Shown: positions 1 through 6,506 of the stretch, piece by piece
How positions within the stretch are numbered: position 1 is the stretch's first letter
Layout: every line of letters begins with the position of its first letter
From: Deltaproteobacteria bacterium
GTDB lineage: Bacteria > Desulfobacterota > Desulfobaccia > Desulfobaccales > 0-14-0-80-60-11
Reading direction: 5' to 3'
DNA: 8,821 nucleotides
Assembly (NCBI GenBank): GCA_021817645.1
Contig: JAKAGH010000122.1
Span: forward strand, 1-8,821
Notes under the pieces: generated by a model
Seen by the model: the letters and a program-made list of their open reading frames with translations, nothing else
The model's database searches: none
Told to the model about the DNA's origin: nothing
Position numbers and translations under genes: made by a program

Positions 1-1930
1 GGAAGTTCACAATTCCGGTCTTCTCCACCACGCCCCGGCGGGGTGCCAGGACCGGGGACGGACCCGCCACAAACTCGCGGACGGGCAGGACCGCGGTCAC
101 TTTTTCATCCAGGCCCAACTGCAGGAGATTGACGATGGCCTTGCCCTGGGCGGAAGGCATGCCCACGGGGATTTCGTGGACCTTCAGCCAAAAGACCCGG
201 CCCTGGTTGGTGAAGACCAGGAAAACACTGTGGGTGGAAGCCACGTAGAGCTGGGCGACAAAGTCGTTTTCCTTGGTGCCCATGCCGGTGCGGCCCTTGC
301 CCCCCCGGCGCTGGCTGCGGTAGATGTTCAAGGGGGTGCGCTTGATATAGCCCCGGTGGCTGACGGTGACCACCATCTCTTCTTCGGCGATGAGGTCTTC
401 GGCGGTGAACTCCTGGGCCTGGGGGATGATCTCCGTGCGGCGGCCGTCGCCGTAGCGCTCTTTCAATTCTTTTAATTCCTGGGCGATGAGTGCCTTGACC
501 TGGGCCTCTTCCGCCAGGATTTGCCGGAAGCGGGCAATCGCGGCCTCCACCTCCTGGGCCTCCTGCACGATCTTCTGCCGCTCCAGGCCGGTGAGGCGCT
601 GCAGCCGCATATTCAGGATTTCCTGGGCCTGGATGTCGGACAGGGAATACTGGGCCCGGCTTGCTTCCAGGCTCAAACCTGGCAAAGGCGCCAGGATGAA
701 CATCCCGGCCATCAACTGTTCCTTGGCCGCGGCGGGAGTGGCCGACGCCCGGATGAGGTTAATCACCGCGTCCAGGTAATCCAAGGCAATGAGCAGTCCG
801 GCCAGGATATGGGCCCGGGCCTCCGCGTTTTTCAGCTCAAATTTGGTGCGCCGGATGATGACTTCCCGGCGGTGTTCCAGGAAGTGGCGCAGCAGGTCCT
901 TGAGGGGCAAAAGCTCCGGCCGGTTATGAACGATGGCCACCAGGTTGATGCCGAAGGTGACCTGCATCTGCGTGTGCAGATAGAGCTGGTTAAGGATGGC
1001 CTGGGAGGCTTCGTCTTTTTTCAGCAGAATGTTTACGCGCATGCCTTCCCGGTCCGATTCGTCCCGGATGTCGGCGATGCCCTCCACCTTCTTTTCCTTC
1101 ACCAGCTCGGCGATGCGCTCGATCAGCCGGGCCTTGTTCACCTGATAGGGCAGCTCCCGGATGACCAGGGACTCCCGGCCCCCCGACTTCTTCTCTACGG
1201 CCACCTTGGCCCGGAGCCGGATCAGACCCCGGCCGGTGCGGTAGGCCTCACCGATGCCTTCGGCCCCGTAGATGAAGCCGCCCGTGGGGAAGTCCGGCCC
1301 CGGCAACACCTGCATCAACTCCTCCACAGTGATCTCAGGGTTCTCCAGGAGCGCCAGCAGGGCGTCGCACACCTCTCCCAGGCTGTGGGGGGGGATATTG
1401 GTGGCCATGCCCACGGCGATGCCCGAGGAGCCGTTCACCAATAAATTGGGGAAGCGGGTGGGCAGCACCAGGGGCTCTTTGAGGGAGCCGTCATAGTTGC
1501 CCACGAAATCCACGGTGTCTTTGTCCAGGTCCTGGAGCAGCTCGTGGGCCACGCGGGCCAGACGCGCCTCGGTGTAACGCATGGCCGCGGGGGAATCGCC
1601 GTCCACCGAGCCGAAGTTGCCCTGGCCGTCCACCAGGGGGTAGCGCAGGGAGAAGTCCTGGGCCATGCGCACGATGGCGTCGTAGACCGCGGTGTCGCCG
1701 TGGGGGTGGTATTTACCGATGACGTCACCGACGATGCGGGCGCTCTTGCGGTAAGGACGGTTCCAGTCGAACCCCGACTCGGACATGGAGAAGAGGATGC
1801 GGCGGTGTACGGGTTTGAGCCCGTCCCGCGCATCCGGCAACGCCCGGCCGATGATGACGCTCAGGGCGTATTCCAGGTACGATTTACGAATTTCATCTTC
1901 GATGTTGATGTTTACGGATCTTGATTCCAT
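1..1930 (-). CDS. gyrA: DNA gyrase subunit A, N-terminal ~643 residues (cut by left edge)
   Basis: This encodes the breakage-reunion subunit of type II topoisomerase gyrase (GyrA2GyrB2), which introduces negative supercoils in the cytoplasm. The protein opens with the typical GyrA N-terminus (NIEDEIRKSYLEYALSVIIG, then RALPDARDGLKPVHRR). The quinolone-determining region reads KYHPHGDTAVYDAIVRMAQ, with Thr80 and Asp84 where E. coli has Ser83 and Asp87. The catalytic tyrosine is Tyr119 in AAMRYTEARL. The GyrA box QRRGGKG lies at residues 540-546 (bases 293-313), which separates gyrase from topoisomerase IV ParC and marks the start of the C-terminal beta-pinwheel. Full-length GyrA is usually 800-870 residues, so most of the pinwheel lies outside the window. 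The ATG at 1928-1930 fits homologue N-termini, although no good Shine-Dalgarno precedes it. GC is high, unlike the upstream neighbours. Identification is secure. Confidence 0.98.
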   Translation of the reverse strand, partial: MESRSVNINIEDEIRKSYLEYALSVIIGRALPDARDGLKPVHRRILFSMSESGFDWNRPYRKSARIVGDVIGKYHPHGDTAVYDAIVRMAQDFSLRYPLVDGQGNFGSVDGDSPAAMRYTEARLARVAHELLQDLDKDTVDFVGNYDGSLKEPLVLPTRFPNLLVNGSSGIAVGMATNIPPHSLGEVCDALLALLENPEITVEELMQVLPGPDFPTGGFIYGAEGIGEAYRTGRGLIRLRAKVAVEKKSGGRESLVIRELPYQVNKARLIERIAELVKEKKVEGIADIRDESDREGMRVNILLKKDEASQAILNQLYLHTQMQVTFGINLVAIVHNRPELLPLKDLLRHFLEHRREVIIRRTKFELKNAEARAHILAGLLIALDYLDAVINLIRASATPAAAKEQLMAGMFILAPLPGLSLEASRAQYSLSDIQAQEILNMRLQRLTGLERQKIVQEAQEVEAAIARFRQILAEEAQVKALIAQELKELKERYGDGRRTEIIPQAQEFTAEDLIAEEEMVVTVSHRGYIKRTPLNIYRSQRRGGKGRTGMGTKENDFVAQLYVASTHSVFLVFTNQGRVFWLKVHEIPVGMPSAQGKAIVNLLQLGLDEKVTAVLPVREFVAGPSPVLAPRRGVVEKTGIVNF

Positions 1931-2078
1931 GTTGAATAGGCTCGGTTGTTTAGGATCGGGTGTCAGCGCTGCTCACCTTTGTTAAAATTATTGAAAAACA
2001 CTATTAATTTAAGAAATCTGTTTCATTTTTTTACAGGCGAATAATGTCGTCCCCAAATCGGCCAATTCCCCTAAGCGA
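1931..2078 (-). other. gyrA upstream region, AT-rich, possible promoter
   Basis: This 148-base gap lies between the GH18 stop and the gyrA start. On the minus strand, about 1980-2035 is strongly AT-rich, with an A7 run and several AATAAT/TTAAAT-like hexamers, as expected for a promoter. I cannot pick one confident -35/-10 pair. No convincing Rho-independent terminator follows the GH18 gene, so readthrough into gyrA is not excluded. Confidence 0.35.
1959..1977. promoter_or_regulatory. Imperfect palindrome in the gyrA leader
   Basis: GGTG-T-CAGCGCTG-CT-CACC: an 8-bp perfect palindromic core flanked by inverted GGTG/CACC arms that are slightly offset. It ends about 29 bases upstream of the gyrA ATG. 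It could be an operator or an mRNA leader hairpin. Only the symmetry is seen; the function is inferred. Confidence 0.3.
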
Positions 2079-3053
2079 TTAAGGATTAAGGGCTGCAAGT
2101 TCGCCGTGCTGGGCCATGAAGGCGTAATGGGTCCAACCCACCGGATCAGTCTGATCCCCTACCATGGCGCAATCGAAATGCCAGCCGCCTACGCCGCCGA
2201 AGTCAGGGTATTTAACGGTGACCTTCCAGAACATTGGGAAAAGCTCTGAAAGGATATCATGGTAGCCTGTAGCGCATGCGTCCTTTTCGGTCGGGACCAA
2301 GGCCACCAGCTTATTGGGAGCAAGCCCGTTCCTCAGGAGATTGTCAGTGACCAGGGCATAGTCTGGGGAGTGGTGGAATGGTGGGTCCCAATCTGGATTG
2401 ATTAAATCCCCGAAATTGTTATAAAACTGTGCATTATACCAGTCGAACAAACCTAGTTGTAGTAATTGAATATAGTCGACATTCCGTGATACGGAAAAAG
2501 TAGAGTCAATCAGGGCAGAGGCTACCGGAGCGCTGGTAACCAAGAAGCCGGGAAAATCCTGGTGCAGCTGTCCGACGAGGCGCTGCACATTTTCGGTGTT
2601 CACCGCATCATCATCATCTTCTTCTATATCCAAGTCGATACCGTCAAATTTAAAAGTAAAAGAATTTAGCATGTTTTTGAGAGGAGGGTACCAGAATCCA
2701 AAGGTTTCAGGGTTCAACAATTGCCGGAAGTCTCCTACCCCCCCTCCGCCGAACGTAATCAGCACCTTCACTTGCGGATACTTATTTTGGATATCAATCA
2801 CTGCCTGCCATAGAGGGATTAAATCCGGGTCATGGGGGTCCATTTTATTGAGATGGATGCCGGGAATCGTTTGTTTCTGATCCATCCAGGCCAGATGAAA
2901 GAGGCCCACGAGGATGTGGGTCAAGTAGCCCTTGCTGCAAGCATCCACCAATTGATCACAGGAATTGCTCAGCCTATCCATGTCGAAATTGGCAAAATAA
3001 GTGATGACCCGCTTGCTTCCATCCACTGAAGCCAACTGCTTTCCCTCCGTCAT
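2079..3053 (-). CDS. GH18 (chitinase-like) family protein without signal peptide
   Basis: The 324-residue protein has the glycoside hydrolase family 18 pattern. A beta-strand/GGGG segment at 98-105 (LITFGGGG) stands in for the SxGG strand. The catalytic signature DGIDLDIE is at 137-144, with Glu144 as predicted acid/base. Later come QFYNNFG (strand-6 Q-x-Y-N type motif) and a C-terminal GGVGGWHFD tryptophan motif. GH18 enzymes cleave beta-1,4 GlcNAc linkages in chitin or N-glycans by substrate-assisted catalysis, and some members are non-catalytic lectins; here the DxDxE is intact. The chosen ATG has AAGAGG five bases upstream. A GTG at 3113 would add 20 residues but no export signal. No signal peptide or membrane segment is visible from either start, which is odd for a chitinase. 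GC is lower than in gyrA. The natural substrate is unknown. Confidence 0.8.
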   Translation of the reverse strand: MTEGKQLASVDGSKRVITYFANFDMDRLSNSCDQLVDACSKGYLTHILVGLFHLAWMDQKQTIPGIHLNKMDPHDPDLIPLWQAVIDIQNKYPQVKVLITFGGGGVGDFRQLLNPETFGFWYPPLKNMLNSFTFKFDGIDLDIEEDDDDAVNTENVQRLVGQLHQDFPGFLVTSAPVASALIDSTFSVSRNVDYIQLLQLGLFDWYNAQFYNNFGDLINPDWDPPFHHSPDYALVTDNLLRNGLAPNKLVALVPTEKDACATGYHDILSELFPMFWKVTVKYPDFGGVGGWHFDCAMVGDQTDPVGWTHYAFMAQHGELAALNP

Positions 3054-3168
3054 TTTATCCTCTTGTGGAGATATTTTCTTGCCCCATTCCATGATAAGGC
3101 AGGCATTCAGCACCCACCGGGGAAAAGTACAAGGTTAAAGCATTTACCTATAATGGTGAATTCATGGA
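3054..3168 (-). other. Gap between the DUF429-like gene and the GH18 gene
   Basis: This 115-base AT-rich gap is longer than the other gaps in the minus-strand cluster. Weak promoter-like hexamers such as TTCACC and TAACCT occur 17 bases apart at about 3125-3155 on the minus strand. The match is too poor to call. The Shine-Dalgarno AAGAGG for the GH18 start lies at its downstream end. Confidence 0.3.
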
Positions 3169-4053
3169 TTATTCGACTCCGAAAATCCAGCCTTCAAAAT
3201 CCCTGGCACAGTCGCTCAAGGCCGCGGGTTGCCAGGTATCGGGATTATGTGCCAGGTGACGGAGGGCCGCCGCGGAAACAATGGCGTCGATGTCGTCCTT
3301 CGATTCCATCTTCTGATCAGTGGGTAACGGCTGAGAACCGAAAAACTCGAGGGCACGATTTACGGTCTCCCGATCGCCCCAGTTTCGTACATCTTGGCCC
3401 GCCAACCTGAAAAACGACGCCGGGTAGATTTCAACCATTACTGACCGGCCATTATCCGCATTGTCAAAGGGCCAAATCTGAAATTCCTTATGTAAATGAG
3501 TGGTTATATGGTGCAGCATCCACATGCCTGCAATGCTACCGCTGCCCACGCTCTCAGGGCCGACACATTTAAAGACACTGGTTGGGTTGCCGCCTTTTTC
3601 CAGGCAATGTGTATCAGTGAATCTCATGCGGTTGCTGTAATGTTTCCCCTTATAATTTATAAAGAGCAGATAATCAGCAAACGGGGCATCCGGCCTTAAA
3701 TAGAAAGGCCCGCCGTAAAAATCCTCAGCATCTTGGCAAATGGCATCTATTAAGGCCCAAAGCGATTCAGCAATCTTCGGAGTTTGGTCACTTCCGGGAA
3801 AGTAAGCGTCCTCATCGCAATAGGGATAGGCAAAAGCAAAATCAAATCCCGCCAGGACTCTCTTCCCGGAGTTATGGACCTCCGCCAACCAATCTAAAAT
3901 TTCTGTGCGCCGCCAGTTACGAGGCTTTTCATTTAAAACGATTTGGGGCGCCTCGGTTCCCCGAAAACATTGAGCCATTTGCAGGCCGCGTCGGGGGTCT
4001 TTGGCTCCTGACCAATCTATGCCGATGAAGCGGTCGAAGGCCGAAGAAATCAT
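3169..4053 (-). CDS. DUF429-like protein, predicted RNase H-like fold
   Basis: This 294-residue cytoplasmic protein is of unproven function. It begins with a strand ending in an acidic residue (FIGIDWSGAK, Asp13). A second strand/acidic motif follows (VLAGFDFAFAYP, Asp71), then VMVEIYPAS (Glu208) and a C-terminal helix motif DDIDAIVSAAALR (Asp253, Asp254, Asp256). This order of first-strand Asp, central acidic residues, 'E-x-YPA' and 'D-DA' resembles the DUF429 family, predicted to have an RNase H-like nuclease fold. No signal peptide or membrane helix is visible. The ATG lies only 12 bases after the hepT stop with a weak ribosome site, suggesting translational coupling. GC is moderate, below the flanking core genes. 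The family assignment comes from motifs read by eye; nuclease activity is inference. Confidence 0.6.
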   Translation of the reverse strand: MISSAFDRFIGIDWSGAKDPRRGLQMAQCFRGTEAPQIVLNEKPRNWRRTEILDWLAEVHNSGKRVLAGFDFAFAYPYCDEDAYFPGSDQTPKIAESLWALIDAICQDAEDFYGGPFYLRPDAPFADYLLFINYKGKHYSNRMRFTDTHCLEKGGNPTSVFKCVGPESVGSGSIAGMWMLHHITTHLHKEFQIWPFDNADNGRSVMVEIYPASFFRLAGQDVRNWGDRETVNRALEFFGSQPLPTDQKMESKDDIDAIVSAAALRHLAHNPDTWQPAALSDCARDFEGWIFGVE

Positions 4054-4065
4054 TTCTGCAAATTT

Positions 4066-4407
4066 TCAATCCGTATCCGGAGGTATCAGGGGTTCTATCT
4101 GATCGATCAGTTCAGGAATATCTTTTATCACGGTCTCCCAAACCTTTTCTGAAATTATCTGGGAATAATCGTGAACTAAACGATGACGCATGCCTATAAT
4201 ATCTGGCCAGGAAATTTCAGAATGAGCTTCTTTAAATTCTAGAGAAACCTTGCGAGCCGCTTCTCCGATTATTTGGATGCGACGCATAATTGCATCCTGC
4301 AAAACCTCATCTTCTTCGAATCTTTCAAAATTATATCCCTGAGCATATTTCTGAATTTTTCGGGCTGCCAATAGCATATCCAGAAGGTAAGCGTCATCCC
4401 GCCACAT
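4066..4407 (-). CDS. hepT: HepT-family protein (DUF86), toxin/RNase partner of MntA
   Basis: A 113-residue, largely helical, cytoplasmic protein of the HepT (DUF86) family. The hallmark RX4HXY motif is intact as RHRLVHDY at residues 74-81 (Arg74, His79, Tyr81). In characterised HepT proteins Arg and His form the RNase-like active site, and the Tyr is the residue that MntA AMPylates to neutralise the toxin. The upstream helix (RRIQIIGEAARKVS) and SWPDIIGMRHRLVH are typical of the family. The ATG lies inside the end of mntA, a 14-base overlap in another frame, as expected for a coupled toxin-antitoxin pair. The length is normal (about 110-150). Which partner is toxin was debated in older annotations; motif and pairing make the family call strong. 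Confidence 0.9.
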   Translation of the reverse strand: MWRDDAYLLDMLLAARKIQKYAQGYNFERFEEDEVLQDAIMRRIQIIGEAARKVSLEFKEAHSEISWPDIIGMRHRLVHDYSQIISEKVWETVIKDIPELIDQIEPLIPPDTD

Positions 4408-4729
4408 AAACGGGCTCCAAAGACTGCAAAATGTGGCGACGGCGGATGTAATTTTCGCTCCGTTCTATGAGCTTTCGTTCCACCAGATCAACCTTCCGCC
4501 CAAATATTTTTTCAATTTCCTCCTGTATCTTCATCCGATCATCAAAATCGAAGTCTTCGTCCGGTTTGAAGGTCACCAGCACGTCGATATCGCTGTCCGG
4601 ACGGAAATCCTCCCGCAAGACCGATCCAAACAGCGCAAATTCTTTAATCTTCCACTTGCGGCAGAAGGCTGCGATCTCGTCCAGTGGTATTTCGAAGTTT
4701 GACTTTGTCTTAATCGTGGCTCGATCCAT
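4394..4729 (-). CDS. mntA: MntA-type minimal nucleotidyltransferase (antitoxin)
   Basis: A 111-residue member of the polymerase-beta superfamily minimal nucleotidyltransferases. The catalytic GSx10DxD motif is complete: Gly35-Ser36, then Asp47 and Asp49 (GSVLREDFRPDSDIDVLV). A third acidic residue is Asp81 in RKVDLVE. In studied MntA/HepT pairs this enzyme uses ATP to AMPylate the HepT tyrosine and so block its RNase activity. It overlaps hepT by 14 bases. The ATG has a weak AGAAAG ribosome site and lies 14 bases after the substrate-binding-protein stop, so it is likely made from the same transcript. Its GC is clearly below that of the upstream gene, consistent with acquisition. Confidence 0.9.
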   Translation of the reverse strand: MDRATIKTKSNFEIPLDEIAAFCRKWKIKEFALFGSVLREDFRPDSDIDVLVTFKPDEDFDFDDRMKIQEEIEKIFGRKVDLVERKLIERSENYIRRRHILQSLEPVYVAG

Positions 4730-4743
4730 TATCTTTCTGACAT

Positions 4744-5865
4744 CTAAGGATTTATCGTCGTCTGATAAGCAAACTTCCCGTTTTCCACCTTCAGCACCAC
4801 CACCCCCTTAATGGGGTTGTGATCCGGGCCCATAGTGATTTTCCCCGTGACCCCGGGAAAATCCCGGGTCGCAGCCAGGGCCTGGGCCACCTTGGGGCCG
4901 TCAGTGCCGCCCGCCTTTTCCATGGCGTGCAGCAGCAGGAAATAGGAGTCAGCGGCCAGGGCCGTGAATGCGTCCAGGTCTTTTTTATATTCCGTCTCGT
5001 ACGCCTGCAAGAATTTCTGGGCCAGGGGTGTGGCCGCGGCCTGGCGGTGGAAATGGGCGGTGAAATACATGCCCTCCACGGCCTGGCCGCCGATGCTCAG
5101 GAGCTCCGGCACCTGGGCCCCATCCCCGGTAAGGATCGGGGCTTTCACCCCCAGATCCTGGAGCTGCTTGGCCAACAGCGCACTTTCGGCATAATAATTG
5201 GGGGCATAAATCAGGTCCGGGTTCTTCCCTTTGAGCGCCGAAATCTGGGCGGAAAAATCCTGGTCCCCGGTCTGGATGTAGCTGACCGCCACGATTTCGC
5301 CCCCCCGTTTCTTAAACTCTTCCTGAAAGTAATTGGCCAGGCCCACGCAGTAGTCCTGGGCCTGGTCAATGAGGAGCGCAACCTTGTTGGCCTTCAGATT
5401 CTCCCGGGCGAAGCGGGCGGCCACCCGCCCCTGGAGGTCGTCCACGAAGCAGGCCCGGAAGGCAAACTTCCGGTTTTGGGTGACCAGGGGATTGGTGGCC
5501 GTGGGCGCGATATTGGGAACTTGGGCCCGCTCGGCAATGGGCACCCCGGCCAGGGTGTCGGAGCTGATGACTTCGCCGATGATGGCCGCTACCTTTTCTT
5601 TCTCAATAAGGCGGCTCACTGCGTTGGCTGCCTCGATCCGGTCGCTCCTGGTGTCCACCAGGGATAGCTTCACTTCCTGTCCCAAGACCTGAGGCTGAAG
5701 CCGCTGCGCCATCCGGATCCCCTCATAGACCATCTGCCCCATGGCCGCGGCCGGTCCGGTCATGGGCAGATAGAGGCCGATTTTGATCCCGCCGGCAGCC
5801 GCGGCTGGAGAAAGGAGCCCCCAACCCAGCAGCCAGATGGTCGCCAGATAAAAAATTTTTCTCAA
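4744..5865 (-). CDS. LivK-type periplasmic substrate-binding protein (ABC branched-chain amino acid family)
   Basis: This 373-residue type I periplasmic binding protein (Peripla_BP_6) has the family opening IKIGLYLPMTGPAAAMGQMV, plus internal AAIIGEVISSDTLAGVPIAE and DLIYAPNYYAESALLAKQ. Such proteins capture branched-chain amino acids, amides or related small molecules for Liv-type ABC transporters. The TTG start at 5863-5865 is chosen because it gives a compact signal peptide: MRK, a hydrophobic stretch, then a cleavage region after SPAAAA. GGGG lies 8 bases upstream. An in-frame TTG at 5956-5958 would add 31 unlikely residues and overlaps the predicted minus-strand promoter. No lipobox cysteine is visible. 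No permease or ATPase genes flank it, so it is an orphan receptor in this window. It probably heads the minus-strand transcript that continues into mntA. The ligand is unknown. Confidence 0.87.
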   Translation of the reverse strand: MRKIFYLATIWLLGWGLLSPAAAAGGIKIGLYLPMTGPAAAMGQMVYEGIRMAQRLQPQVLGQEVKLSLVDTRSDRIEAANAVSRLIEKEKVAAIIGEVISSDTLAGVPIAERAQVPNIAPTATNPLVTQNRKFAFRACFVDDLQGRVAARFARENLKANKVALLIDQAQDYCVGLANYFQEEFKKRGGEIVAVSYIQTGDQDFSAQISALKGKNPDLIYAPNYYAESALLAKQLQDLGVKAPILTGDGAQVPELLSIGGQAVEGMYFTAHFHRQAAATPLAQKFLQAYETEYKKDLDAFTALAADSYFLLLHAMEKAGGTDGPKVAQALAATRDFPGVTGKITMGPDHNPIKGVVVLKVENGKFAYQTTINP

Positions 5866-5921
5866 ATCATAAACCCCAAAGAACAGGCGTGGTGGGACTC
5901 CCCGGCATCCTCGGAAAAGGC

Positions 5922-5951
5922 TTGTCACTATCCCCTTAACACGCCTATAAT
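5922..5951 (+). promoter_or_regulatory. Sigma-70-type promoter for the adenosine-specific kinase gene
   Basis: A -35 TTGTCA (5922-5927, 5 of 6 consensus) is followed by an 18-base spacer and a perfect -10 TATAAT (5946-5951). Transcription would start near 5958, leaving a leader of about 50 bases before the ATG at 6009. Confidence 0.7.
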
Positions 5952-5975
5952 ACCACAAAAATCAGGGATCGGAAA
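5947..5975 (-). promoter_or_regulatory. Possible overlapping divergent promoter for the substrate-binding-protein transcript
   Basis: On the minus strand, TATTAT (5952-5947) lies 17 bases downstream of TTTCCG (5975-5970). The -10 matches consensus in five of six positions and the -35 only in three. It would share its -10 bases with the plus-strand promoter and give a leader of about 70 bases before the TTG start at 5865. Confidence 0.4.
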
Positions 5976-5987
5976 GGTTTTCCGGTC
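5967..5987. promoter_or_regulatory. Leader hairpin/palindrome upstream of the kinase gene
   Basis: GATCGGAAA pairs with TTTCCGGTC (one G-T pair) around a GGT loop, a 9-bp stem. It lies inside the predicted kinase mRNA leader, nine bases before the Shine-Dalgarno AAGGGGG (5996-6002). It also overlaps the -35 of the possible minus-strand promoter. No T-run follows, so it is not a terminator. It could be an operator or an mRNA-stability hairpin. Confidence 0.45.
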
Positions 5988-6008
5988 AGGGAATTAAGGG
6001 GGCAAGAT

Positions 6009-6491
6009 ATGGAACTCCTGGTGGAAAAATTGGAGATTCCCGAGGGCGCCAACCTCATTTTGGGCCAGAGCCACTTCATCAAGACCGTGGAAGACCTCTA
6101 TGAAATTTTGGTGGGCACCGCGCCGGGCAGCAAGTTCGGCCTGGCCTTTTCCGAGTCGTCCGGCGACTGCCTGATCCGGGTGGAGGGCAACGACCCGGAA
6201 CTGATGGTCACGGCCACGGAAAACGCCCGGCGTCTGGCCGCGGGCCACACTTTCAATATTTTGCTCAAAGATGCGTTTCCCATCAATGTCCTGAATGCCA
6301 TCAAACTCTGCCCCGAGGTCTGCCGCATCTTCTGCGCCACCGCCAACCCGGTGGAGGTCATCCTGGCCCAAACCGGTCAGGGCCGGGGCATCCTGGGCGT
6401 GGTGGACGGCCTCTCCCCCCAAGGCGTGGAAGACGCCGCGGGCCGGGCCTGGCGGCATGAGATTTTGCGGAAATTCGGGTATAAGAAGTAG
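6009..6491 (+). CDS. Adenosine-specific kinase family protein (DUF355)
   Basis: This 160-residue cytoplasmic protein matches the compact 'adenosine-specific kinase' family (PF04008, COG1839) almost end to end. Conserved blocks are ILGQSHFIKTVEDLYEILV (19-37), KFGLAFSESSG, GNDPELMVTATENA, HTFNILLKDAFPINVLNAIK, and the very characteristic VCRIFCATANPVEVILAQT followed by GQGRGILGVVDG. The family is common in archaea and scattered bacteria. The assigned role, adenosine phosphorylation, rests mainly on structural work and is not firmly proven. The ATG has a strong ribosome site, AAGGGGG with a six-base spacer, and a near-consensus promoter upstream. It is probably monocistronic or weakly linked to the next gene, because the 124-base gap contains a large inverted repeat. 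Confidence 0.92.
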   Translation: MELLVEKLEIPEGANLILGQSHFIKTVEDLYEILVGTAPGSKFGLAFSESSGDCLIRVEGNDPELMVTATENARRLAAGHTFNILLKDAFPINVLNAIKLCPEVCRIFCATANPVEVILAQTGQGRGILGVVDGLSPQGVEDAAGRAWRHEILRKFGYKK

Positions 6492-6506
6492 AGTTGGCGG
6501 AGGAAA

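Noticed and set aside
521..1444. 307-residue plus-strand open frame
   Set aside because: It is antisense to gyrA and results from high GC third positions. Its composition is rich in G, Q, H and P, with no recognisable domain.
3054..3113. GTG start at 3113 for the GH18 protein
   Set aside because: The ATG at 3053 has a clear AAGAGG ribosome site at five bases. The extra 20 residues add neither a signal peptide nor domain sequence.
2079..4744. Shared 'NP-stop' C-termini (AAT CCT TAA / AAT CCT TAG) of the GH18 and LivK-type genes as duplication junctions
   Set aside because: Only about eight bases are shared and the flanks differ; chance is sufficient.
4819..5667. 282-residue plus-strand open frame
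   Set aside because: It is antisense to the LivK-type gene, whose protein matches its family end to end; the shadow shows no domain.
5866..5958. TTG start at 5958 for the LivK-type protein
   Set aside because: It would overlap the predicted promoter and place 31 non-conserved residues before a normal signal peptide that begins at the TTG at 5865.
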